From CAZLGC01 sp964559275 (GTDB taxonomy: Bacteria > Patescibacteriota > CALEFQ01), in the NCBI GenBank assembly GCA_964559275.1, contig CAZLGC010000018.1, positions 1 through 18,736 on the forward strand: 18,736 nt of DNA, in the 5' to 3' direction. The translations under genes and the position numbers were made by a program. The notes below the pieces were generated by a model. It was not told the DNA's origin. It did no database searches and saw only the letters and a program-made list of their open reading frames with translations. Below, piece after piece: positions 1 to 5,941 of the stretch (its first letter is position 1; each line of letters starts with the position of its first letter).

Positions 1-33
1 AATTTATAACATTTCTTCGCAGTTCTAATAGGA

Positions 34-147
34 AAGCCCAAACTCAAAATCCAAAAACCAAAATCAAAGCAACTCCAACTCCAACCCCAATTGCAAAATA
101 AACTCCAGGAGCTTTGATTTGGAACTTTGAACTTTGGGTTTGAGCTT
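34..147. repeat. Long imperfect inverted repeat, copy 1
   Basis: Arms 34-70 and 111-147 are 37 nt each and match at 29 positions when one is reverse-complemented. Most mismatches are transitions, so an RNA form would pair with G.U wobbles. The left arm is built from short CAAA/CCAA units. A second, related element lies at 1292-1422, so the pair brackets the two pilin-type genes. The right arm contains the likely -35 box of the pilus operon. Confidence 0.8.
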
Positions 148-156
148 AAATAAAAT
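127..156 (+). promoter_or_regulatory. Candidate promoter of the pilus operon
   Basis: TTGAAC (127-132) and TAAAAT (151-156) are separated by 18 nt, which would give a leader of roughly 24 nt before the pilin ATG. The -35 lies in the right arm of the inverted repeat, so structure there could affect initiation. The region is very AT-rich, so this is a tentative call. Confidence 0.4.
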
Positions 157-174
157 AAAAATAAATAACCGAGG

Positions 175-183
175 GGAGGTGAT
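175..183 (+). promoter_or_regulatory. Strong Shine-Dalgarno site of the pilin gene
   Basis: GGAGGTGAT is a nine-base complement to the usual 16S rRNA 3' end, with its GGAGG core seven bases before the ATG at 187. It is the only strong site of this kind in the window. Most other starts have no purine-rich box at the right distance, which suggests the pilin is the most heavily translated gene here. Confidence 0.85.
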
Positions 184-186
184 AAC

Positions 187-615
187 ATGAAAGGTCAAAA
201 AGGTTTTACCTTAATTGAATTACTAGTAGTCATCGCGATTATCGCCATTTTGGCGGTGGTAGTCCTAGTGGCGTTAGGTGGGGCTCGTGATGAAGCCGAA
301 GATTCAACTATGAAGGCCGATCTCAACAGTACTATGACGGCGTTTGAGCTGTTTGATACGGAGCAAGGTGAATTGCCGTCTTTTGCGGCAGCTTGTGGTG
401 CTGGGGCTGATAACCAGGCCTGTGAAAATACTACTGATAAGCTTTGTGGGGGAAAGACCCTGGCAGAATCTGACGGAGATCCCGTTTATGTTCAGAGTCT
501 ACCCGTGAGACCTGACGGTGCCGATTACGATTGTACAAACGCTAACGGTTACACGCTCTCGACTCTTCTGAATTCTGGGGATACTTTCACCTGCACCAAC
601 GGTTCCTGTTACTAG
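187..615 (+). CDS. Type IV major pilin (prepilin, GspG/PilA-like)
   Basis: Structural subunit of a type IV pilus, made as a prepilin, cut by the PilD encoded nearby and assembled at the inner membrane. The N-terminus is a textbook class III leader: a short charged leader ending in Gly6, then Phe7 as the first mature residue, Glu at mature position 5, and a hydrophobic helix to about residue 31. The head (about 40-142) carries six cysteines, the last pair in the C-terminal CTNGSCY, which suggests disulfide stabilisation. At 142 residues it is in the normal range. It is first in the operon and has the only strong Shine-Dalgarno site, both expected for the major subunit. Its head resembles that of the next gene (shared KADxNSxMxAxExF near residues 43-56). 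Pilin class is certain; its status as the major subunit is inferred. Confidence 0.93.
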   Translation: MKGQKGFTLIELLVVIAIIAILAVVVLVALGGARDEAEDSTMKADLNSTMTAFELFDTEQGELPSFAAACGAGADNQACENTTDKLCGGKTLAESDGDPVYVQSLPVRPDGADYDCTNANGYTLSTLLNSGDTFTCTNGSCY

Positions 616-635
616 CAACAGTCTGTTTGCTGATA

Positions 636-667
636 ACCCACACACTAGGGAAACTTAGTGTGCGGGT
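636..667 (+). terminator. Intergenic hairpin after the pilin gene
   Basis: ACCCACACACTA (636-647) pairs with TAGTGTGCGGGT (656-667) around an 8-nt loop, with one A/C mismatch. No T-run follows, so it is not a standard terminator. It more likely protects the 3' end of the pilin message or lowers read-through into the next genes, as expected where the first gene must be made in excess. Confidence 0.5.
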
Positions 668-681
668 ACTAGCAAATACTT

Positions 682-1293
682 ATGTACCAAATCCCCCCCG
701 ACGAATTTCCGGAGGGCGACACTAAGTATCGGACTGATCTGACAGAAGCTAAGAGTTCGACCTCCGGTCGTACCAAGGACCACGATCCCGTGGGGGTCGT
801 GGCTTTAGTTTTAGGAATCATCGCTGTTCTGTCAGTATGGAATCTATACCTGGGGCTGGTTATTGGCCTGGCCGCCGTTGTGACAGGGATTATCGCCACC
901 AAGCGAGCTCAAGCCAAAAACAAAGGGGTGGGCATTGGTATTGCGTCAGTTGTCATGGGGATTGTAGCTGTCATTCTGACCTTGATCCTGACTTTCATTT
1001 TCTTCAAGCTCTTTGATCAGGCTCACGGAAACGCCGTAATTGCAGCCAACAAGGCTGATGCCAACAGCGTCATGCTGGCAGTAGAAAATTTCCAGAACCA
1101 AAACAACGGCGAGGCGCCGGCAAAGCTGGCTGATTTGGAGCCTGATTACCTGTCAGCCATTCCGGGCACCGTGCAATATTATCGCGATCCCTTCGACAAG
1201 ACCAAATATCGGGTTTGCACCAGCACCAACGGTGATTTCTTTAAATGTGAAAATGGCGGCTGTGCTGAAGTGGAGGATTGTGGTTCTTTCTAA
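682..1293 (+). CDS. Membrane protein with DUF4190-like N-terminus and pilin-like head
   Basis: A 203-residue protein of unknown role. Residues 1-34 are polar and probably cytoplasmic. Glycine- and valine-rich helices follow at about 36-55, 57-74 and 84-111, in the arrangement typical of DUF4190 membrane proteins. The remaining 90 residues look like the head of the neighbouring pilin: KADANSVMLAVENF (124-137) matches the pilin's KADLNSTMTAFELF, and both end in a Cys-x-Asn-Gly-x-Cys motif. The stretch around YLSAIPGTVQYYRDPFD recalls GspG heads. There is no class III leader, so PilD should not process it and it would stay in the membrane with the head outside. It may act as an assembly or anchoring factor for the pilus; that is inference. 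The ATG at 682 has no clear ribosome site. Confidence 0.85.
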   Translation: MYQIPPDEFPEGDTKYRTDLTEAKSSTSGRTKDHDPVGVVALVLGIIAVLSVWNLYLGLVIGLAAVVTGIIATKRAQAKNKGVGIGIASVVMGIVAVILTLILTFIFFKLFDQAHGNAVIAANKADANSVMLAVENFQNQNNGEAPAKLADLEPDYLSAIPGTVQYYRDPFDKTKYRVCTSTNGDFFKCENGGCAEVEDCGSF

Positions 1294-1422
1294 ATCCAAA
1301 CTCAAAGCTCAAAGTCCAAAATCAAAGCAATCCCAACACCAATCCTAAATCGAAGGCCGTTTGAGTTCAAGTTGGAATTGGAGTTGCTTTGATTTTGAGA
1401 TTTGGGATTTTAGTTTGAACTT
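1292..1422. repeat. Long imperfect inverted repeat, copy 2
   Basis: Arms 1292-1330 and 1384-1422 (39 nt each) are imperfect reverse complements, and pairing continues inward through CAAYYCCAA-type units. The left arm is visibly related in direct orientation to copy 1 at 34-70 (shared TCCAAACTCAAA and AAATCAAAGCAA). It starts on the stop codon of the preceding gene and ends 10 bases before the likely start of pilD. Confidence 0.8.
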
Positions 1423-1432
1423 CTATAGAAAT

Positions 1433-2224
1433 ATGATCAATTTTCTCCCCGCAATATTATTTATACTCGGTCTCGCCATCGGCAGTTTTTTGAATGCCCT
1501 GATTTACCGGCTGCATACTGGCGATTCAATTACCAAGGGTCGCTCCAAGTGTCCGCAGTGCCGGCACGAGCTGTCGTGGAAAGATCTAATCCCGGTTGTC
1601 AGTTACATAGTTCTGAAAGGTAAGTGCCGCTATTGCCAAAAACCGATCTCCTGGCAGTATCCAGTGGTGGAAGTGATGACAGGGATTTTGTTCTTTTTAG
1701 TGACCTTTGTACAGGTTGGCAGCTGGGAGCTGTTCGGTGTCACCACCGGCAATGTTTTGTATCTAGTTTTCTCTTTGTTCATTGTGTCGGTGATGATTGT
1801 TATCTTTGTCTACGATTTGCGCCACTACCTGATCCTGGACAAAGTTCTGCTGCCAACAGCCGTTATTGCTTTTGCCGCGGCGGTATTTCTGCCCCAGATA
1901 TCCCTGCCCTGGGCGCTTGTCAGTAGTGGCGTTATCGGTGGTTTCTTCCTGGTTTTGGTGCTATTATCAAAAGAGAGGTGGATGGGTTGGGGGGACGTCA
2001 AACTCGGCTTTTTGGTAGGTTTGATTTTGCCCTGGCCGCTTACGATTGTAGTGCTGCTACTGGCCTTTGTCGGCGGTTCGGTGATATCGCTACTGTTGGT
2101 CGGACTAAAAATAAAGTCAATGAAAGATTCGGTTCCATTTGGAACTTTCCTGGCGGCTGCCACTATCATTACGCTGATTTGGGGACAAGCAATCGCCGAT
2201 TGGTATCTGGGGCTGATAATGTGA
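1433..2224 (+). CDS. pilD: Prepilin peptidase / N-methyltransferase (A24 family)
   Basis: Bifunctional inner-membrane aspartic protease that removes prepilin leaders and N-methylates the new N-terminus. Counting from ATG 1433 (263 aa), the N-terminal domain has the zinc-binding cysteines C40, C43, C65 and C68. The protease domain has its two catalytic aspartates in FVYD128LR and in GWGD188VK (the GxGDxK motif), followed by a conserved PFGTFLA near residues 235-241. Seven to eight hydrophobic helices are visible. The frame stays open upstream to a TTG at 1361, but those 24 codons come entirely from the inverted-repeat arm and read as low-complexity aromatic residues, so I chose the ATG. No Shine-Dalgarno is visible. 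The substrates are the pilin at 187 and the four minor pilins that follow. Confidence 0.96.
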   Translation: MINFLPAILFILGLAIGSFLNALIYRLHTGDSITKGRSKCPQCRHELSWKDLIPVVSYIVLKGKCRYCQKPISWQYPVVEVMTGILFFLVTFVQVGSWELFGVTTGNVLYLVFSLFIVSVMIVIFVYDLRHYLILDKVLLPTAVIAFAAAVFLPQISLPWALVSSGVIGGFFLVLVLLSKERWMGWGDVKLGFLVGLILPWPLTIVVLLLAFVGGSVISLLLVGLKIKSMKDSVPFGTFLAAATIITLIWGQAIADWYLGLIM

Positions 2225-2250
2225 CATTTGAGGTATAAAATACTTGGAGT

Positions 2251-2340
2251 GTAAAATGCGAAGCGAACAAAGTGAGCGAAGTCCTGCCAAAGGCTTGGCG
2301 AAGACGGGGCAAAACGTAAAACGTAAAATTAATGCGAAGC
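2251..2340 (+). repeat. Near-direct repeat bracketing the start of the GspH/FimT-like gene
   Basis: GTAAAATGCGAAGC (2251-2264) recurs as GTAAAATTAATGCGAAGC (2323-2340), with four extra bases. The 58 nt between them are rich in GCGAAG-type words and encode most of the unusually long leader of the next protein. This looks like an intruded or expanded repeat, but it is short and no other copy was recognised. Confidence 0.5.
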
Positions 2341-2930
2341 AGGCCGGCTTTACCCTGGTAGAAATGCTGGTCATTATCGCGATTATTGGTTTGCTGGCAG
2401 TTATTGCAGTGGCCAATTTCAGTGGCGCGGAAAGCCGCAATAACTTAATGATGGAAGCAGAGAGATTTTCCGGCACTTTTCGCGAGGCCAAAAATTATGC
2501 TATTTCCCAGAAACGAGTGGAGGATCCTGTGTCGGGTCTCTTGGTAGTTCCGGACGGTGGTTTCGGTGTTTGGATCAGCTTGGATAGCCCGCTGCCAGCC
2601 GGGGAATATCTCATCTTCGGCAATATTGATACGAGTGATGACTATGGGCCCGGGGACTGGAAACGATTCGAAGAATTTCTGCCTGACGTTGAATTAGAGA
2701 GTATTGTTTCGGCCGAGGGCGAGGATTTGAGTTCCGCCGTTATTATTACAATGTTCTCGCCGCCGTCAGGGAACGCCTATTTTGCTGTTGACGGAGCCGA
2801 ATATGAAACCGATTATATCGCCTACAATCTCAAAGAGGAAGGAACCGACGGAGCTGAACGTTGTGTTGTCGTCCATAACCGTACCGGGGCGACTGAAATA
2901 TTTAATGGCAGCTGTGAGGATTTGCCTTAA
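2256..2930 (+). CDS. Minor pseudopilin, GspH/FimT-like
   Basis: Minor pilin, probably part of the tip complex that primes pilus assembly. From ATG 2256 (224 aa) the class III site is Gly31/Phe32, followed by FTLVEMLV with Glu at mature position 5 and a hydrophobic helix to about residue 52. The section after it (RNNLMMEAERFSGTFREAKNYA) is typical of GspH/FimT. The leader of 31 residues is longer than usual for this class (commonly 6-25) and is encoded by repeat-like DNA. No nearer in-frame ATG exists: the ATG at 2332 is out of frame. GGAG at 2246-2249 lies six bases before ATG 2256 and supports that start. Two cysteines near the C-terminus may form a disulfide. The next gene begins two bases after its stop. 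Confidence 0.88.
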   Translation: MRSEQSERSPAKGLAKTGQNVKRKINAKQAGFTLVEMLVIIAIIGLLAVIAVANFSGAESRNNLMMEAERFSGTFREAKNYAISQKRVEDPVSGLLVVPDGGFGVWISLDSPLPAGEYLIFGNIDTSDDYGPGDWKRFEEFLPDVELESIVSAEGEDLSSAVIITMFSPPSGNAYFAVDGAEYETDYIAYNLKEEGTDGAERCVVVHNRTGATEIFNGSCEDLP

Positions 2931-2931
2931 T

Positions 2932-3495
2932 ATGACAAAAAGGGAACTTGGACAATCTTTGATCGAAAGTATCGTGGCACTCACCATTCTGGTGATCGGG
3001 ATTTTGGGTGCCGTCAGTCTGGGTATTTACACTGTTCGCGGGGCCGAGGCTAGCCAGGTGGACATAATTGCCATGAATCTGGCCCAGGAGGGCATCGAGG
3101 GCGTGCGCTGGATCAGAGATGCCAACTGGAAGATTGGGCAGGCTTGGACAACTGGTTTGGTGTCAACTGAGAATGTTCTGCCTGGCCGTATTGAGGTCAA
3201 CTCTCCGGAAGATGCCGAGCCTTATACTTTCCGAGAGTGGCCGGAAGAGGGGGAGCTGCCGGATTTTGGGATCCTGTGCTTTGATGACGGTACTGGTTTA
3301 TATTCCCATCCCCCAGTTGACCAAACCTGTGATGATATTGGGTTATCGGATTCCGGGATCAAACGCGTAGTAGGTGTTTGGAAGCCGGGGGCGGCGGATG
3401 AACCGATGACTGTAACAGTTTTTGTCTATACACCCGGCAGAGAAAGCTATACTCATACATTATCAGAAGAACTATATGACTGGTTCGCCGAGTAA
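2932..3495 (+). CDS. Minor pseudopilin, GspI/PilV-like
   Basis: Minor pilin of 187 aa. The leader is MTKRELG with Gly7 as the cleavage-site residue. The mature part starts QSLIES, with Glu at position 5 (Glu12) and a hydrophobic helix to about residue 30. The following AMNLAQEGIEGVRWIRD segment matches the conserved region of PilV/GspI-like proteins. The ATG at 2932 follows the previous stop almost directly, so translational coupling is likely; the frame is open further upstream only because it overlaps the previous gene. Two cysteines in the second half (in ILCFDDG and DQTCDD) could pair. The next gene overlaps its last 20 bases. The subfamily rests on gene order and helix sequence. Confidence 0.87.
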   Translation: MTKRELGQSLIESIVALTILVIGILGAVSLGIYTVRGAEASQVDIIAMNLAQEGIEGVRWIRDANWKIGQAWTTGLVSTENVLPGRIEVNSPEDAEPYTFREWPEEGELPDFGILCFDDGTGLYSHPPVDQTCDDIGLSDSGIKRVVGVWKPGAADEPMTVTVFVYTPGRESYTHTLSEELYDWFAE

Positions 3496-4024
3496 CAAGG
3501 GTTTCACTTTGATTGAGGTGCTGATTTCAGTAACTGTTTTTGTTGTAGTTGTCTCCATGGGTGCGGTTCTTTTCATCACAACCACTAACGCCCAGCGCAA
3601 GGCGATGAATCAGGAAAAGCTGGTGCGGGATGTGCGCCAATCCATAGAAACCATCAGTCGTCTAGCCCGAATGTACCCGGTTGATTACACAGCCTATAAT
3701 GATGCCGGACTTAATCTCTCTGACGAGGGGGTGGATGTGCTGTATCTGAGCGTGGGTGGCCAGACAGTTAGCTTCACCAATGTTGACGGTCAGATTTTCT
3801 ACAATACTGTCACCGAAAATACAGCTCTAACCTCGGCTGAGGTTGAGGTTGATCGTATGCATTTTTACATCAGTCCTATTGATTCTAATGAATCCAATGA
3901 TCCGCAACGCGTCACAGTCGTATTTGAGGCCTCTCGGCAAGGAGATCGAGGAGCGGCGGATAGTATGTCCGTAGAAACTTCACTGACCGCCCGCTGGTAC
4001 GGCGGCGGCGGTACTGTCGATTAA
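3476..4024 (+). CDS. Minor pseudopilin, GspJ/PilW-like
   Basis: Minor pilin of 182 aa. The leader MTGSPSNKG ends at Gly9, and mature FTLIEVL has Glu at position 5. The hydrophobic helix runs to about residue 32, followed by NAQRKAMNQEKLVRDVRQSIETISRLAR, the basic and amphipathic continuation seen in PilW/GspJ. ATG 3476 overlaps the end of the upstream gene by 20 bases and gives a standard leader. An upstream in-frame start inside that gene would give an implausible 27-residue leader. No cysteines were seen. Probably a tip subunit together with the GspH-, GspI- and GspK-like proteins on either side. Confidence 0.87.
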   Translation: MTGSPSNKGFTLIEVLISVTVFVVVVSMGAVLFITTTNAQRKAMNQEKLVRDVRQSIETISRLARMYPVDYTAYNDAGLNLSDEGVDVLYLSVGGQTVSFTNVDGQIFYNTVTENTALTSAEVEVDRMHFYISPIDSNESNDPQRVTVVFEASRQGDRGAADSMSVETSLTARWYGGGGTVD

Positions 4025-4030
4025 AAAAGA

Positions 4031-4957
4031 ATGACTTCAATTGATAAACAAAAAGGGGTAACACTTGTCTTCGCGGTTCTGCTAATGTCGGCTATCATGG
4101 CAGTCAGTTTGGCTTTGTCTACGATTATTGTGAAAGAAATACACCTTTCCGAAAATATCCAAAACTCGATAGTCTCCTATTATGGCGCGGAATCCGGACT
4201 GGAAGACGTTTTGTATAACTATTACCATGTCAATCCAGACGACTTGCCCGAATCTGGTCAGGTGCCATATCACGCTTTCGGCACTGTCTCTAATTGGTCA
4301 CTGGAAAAGGCCGAGCAGGAAACAGAGGTGACAGCCGATCTGGCCTGGGAAGAGGATGTTAAAGAGGTTCCCCTTTACAATGTCACTACCGGGCAGCCTA
4401 TAGATAAGATACAAACGGTTAGGATTACTTGGTCTGCAGACGGTGATCAGCCAGAGGAAGTTGAATGGACTCTTCTGTACTGGAAACTTGAGGGCGGTGA
4501 AGTAGTCTTAGATCCAGAAGTTGAAGGAGCCAATGTTGTCAAAAACGTAGTAGATGCCTCGGCGGTGATCAATAATACCATTACAATAAATTTACAGGGT
4601 GAAACCGGCACGAACCCCAAATATCTTTTATCTCTATTACGTTTAAAGCATGTCGGGGCCGGAGGACAGGGCAAGGTGGTAGAATTTTCTGTTACCGCTC
4701 CTGATCCTACTGGCGAACCAGGTGACTTGTTACCAATCGGGCAGGAGACTACGCTGCGAGTCAGCGGTACCGCTCTGCAGGGCTCAGAGGACGTCAGCCG
4801 GGCGCTGGAGGTTACTATCCCGGTGAAACAGCAGGCCTTCGGAGTCTTTGACTATGTACTTTTTAGCGACACCGGTATCGGCAAGGAGTGGCCGATGACA
4901 TCACCTTTCCCTCCGGTTAAGCCGGTTGAATCCGAGCTTTCTCCGCTTAGTCCCTGA
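4031..4957 (+). CDS. PilX/GspK-like minor pilin
   Basis: The largest minor pilin of the cluster (308 aa) and the last gene of the operon. The leader MTSIDKQKG is followed by VTLVFAVLLMSAIMAVSLALS: a class III helix whose fifth mature residue is Phe instead of Glu. Lack of Glu5 is a known trait of GspK/PilX proteins, which cap the pilus tip. SYYGAESGLEDVLYNYY at about 49-65 matches the conserved AExG region of PilX. The rest is a polar, beta-rich domain. It starts seven bases after the previous stop and is followed at once by a strong terminator. The stop is TGA, which shows TGA is not read as an amino acid here. Confidence 0.88.
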   Translation: MTSIDKQKGVTLVFAVLLMSAIMAVSLALSTIIVKEIHLSENIQNSIVSYYGAESGLEDVLYNYYHVNPDDLPESGQVPYHAFGTVSNWSLEKAEQETEVTADLAWEEDVKEVPLYNVTTGQPIDKIQTVRITWSADGDQPEEVEWTLLYWKLEGGEVVLDPEVEGANVVKNVVDASAVINNTITINLQGETGTNPKYLLSLLRLKHVGAGGQGKVVEFSVTAPDPTGEPGDLLPIGQETTLRVSGTALQGSEDVSRALEVTIPVKQQAFGVFDYVLFSDTGIGKEWPMTSPFPPVKPVESELSPLSP

Positions 4958-4973
4958 AAAATTTGCCTTGGAT

Positions 4974-5002
4974 AAAAAAACAGGCTTACAGCCTGTTTTT
5001 TG
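4974..5002. terminator. Bidirectional intrinsic terminator
   Basis: ACAGGCT (4980-4986) pairs with AGCCTGT (4990-4996) around TAC. It is flanked by an A-run on the left and a T-run on the right, so it can end the pilus operon (+) and the convergent phosphoesterase gene (-). Confidence 0.92.
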
Positions 5003-5008
5003 GTCGAG

Positions 5009-5863
5009 CTAATTTACAGATAGCGATTCGATCGGCTGGTATTTGTTCACGATACCATCACCATAGACTGTAACAAGAATATAGTGATAGTCTTCTTCAA
5101 AACCGAATTGCGGGCTGGAGCCGGCACCGCCGGTGACAGTAACCGGGATTTCGCCGATTTCATAATTCAAATAGCCGTGAAAATGACCGGCATAGATTTG
5201 GTCAACATTATACTTGGCAATTATATCAGCAAAGCGTTCGTTTTGCCGCTGGGCCTGGGCTGACTGTTCCCCGAGCAGAGATTCAGCCATGGGAATATTG
5301 ACGGGGACATGCATCAGTATGAAATTGAATTCCTTGTCGCTGGCTGCCAGATCTTTTTCCAACCAGTCCAGTTCTGCGTCAGAAAAGCTGTTTGTCTCGT
5401 CAGTGCTGTTCAAAATCGCAAAATGACTGTTTTCATAGTCAAAAGACTGTAAGGTATCACCAAATACCTGCTGGAAGGCGGCGTCAGTTCTTTTTCCCGA
5501 AGAGTCAACTATATGATCATTATCACCGATGGTGACGTAGTAGGGTTTGGACAGATTTTCGTCCATAAATTCCTTGGCGGCTTCCATTTCGGCAAAGCTT
5601 TTGCCGTCAGTGATATCACCGGCATGTAAAACAAAATCAGCCTCGCCGTCTTCAGCCTCGGCAATAATGGTTGCAAAAGCGGGATTCAGGCTGCCGTTGT
5701 CGCCCAGGACCACAAATGAGAATAGCGGCGGTCCGGTGGGAGTTGGCGTTGGCTCCAGATCGAGGTCATCTGCAGTTATCCGCTCGGAGTCCTCGTTAAT
5801 ACAAGCGGTAAGTGTCGTTACTAGCAGAAGAGCTAAAATCAGCCCCAAAAGCTTCATTTTCAT
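5009..5863 (-). CDS. Calcineurin-like metallophosphoesterase lipoprotein
   Basis: Secreted, membrane-anchored phosphoesterase of unknown substrate. From ATG 5863 (284 aa) it has a lipoprotein signal peptide with lipobox LTAC and lipidated Cys21, then a Thr/Pro linker (about 38-46). Metallophosphoesterase motifs follow in order: VLGDNG (Asp55), GDITD (Asp83, Asp86), GDND (113-116), MHVPV (His185) and GHFH (His227, His229). The usual GNH[DE] block reads GDND, so the bridging Asn is Asp and the catalytic His is Asn; activity may differ from the norm. The frame is open 81 codons further upstream, but that part overlaps the ligA start and lacks a signal peptide. It is monocistronic, divergent from ligA, and ends at the shared terminator. 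Fold and location are well supported; substrate is unknown. Confidence 0.9.
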   Translation of the reverse strand: MKMKLLGLILALLLVTTLTACINEDSERITADDLDLEPTPTPTGPPLFSFVVLGDNGSLNPAFATIIAEAEDGEADFVLHAGDITDGKSFAEMEAAKEFMDENLSKPYYVTIGDNDHIVDSSGKRTDAAFQQVFGDTLQSFDYENSHFAILNSTDETNSFSDAELDWLEKDLAASDKEFNFILMHVPVNIPMAESLLGEQSAQAQRQNERFADIIAKYNVDQIYAGHFHGYLNYEIGEIPVTVTGGAGSSPQFGFEEDYHYILVTVYGDGIVNKYQPIESLSVN

Positions 5864-5871
5864 CGGATATT

Positions 5872-5880
5872 TGGTATACT
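5872..5880 (+). promoter_or_regulatory. Extended -10 element upstream of ligA
   Basis: TGGTATACT fits the extended -10 form TGnTATAAT with one change. No clear -35 is present. It would start transcription about 55 nt before the ligA ATG and overlaps the leader of the divergent phosphoesterase transcript. Confidence 0.5.
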
Positions 5881-5909
5881 TAGTTATGGAAATGGATTCG
5901 ACTTCTTCC

Positions 5910-5938
5910 ATTTTGCCACTATTTTGTTTACTTTTCAA
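5910..5938 (-). promoter_or_regulatory. Promoter of the metallophosphoesterase gene
   Basis: On the minus strand TTGAAA (5938-5933) and CAAAAT (5915-5910) are 17 nt apart, with TGG directly before the -10. The predicted leader is about 40 nt. The -35 box nearly touches the ligA start codon, so the two divergent promoters interleave. Confidence 0.5.
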
Positions 5939-5941
5939 GCT

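Noticed and set aside
1..33. End of an upstream gene
   Set aside because: Too short and AT-rich to support a reading frame; nothing recognisable.
2222..4957. TGA read as glycine (alternative genetic code)
   Set aside because: pilD and the PilX-like gene end at TGA at the expected family length, and the latter is directly followed by a terminator.
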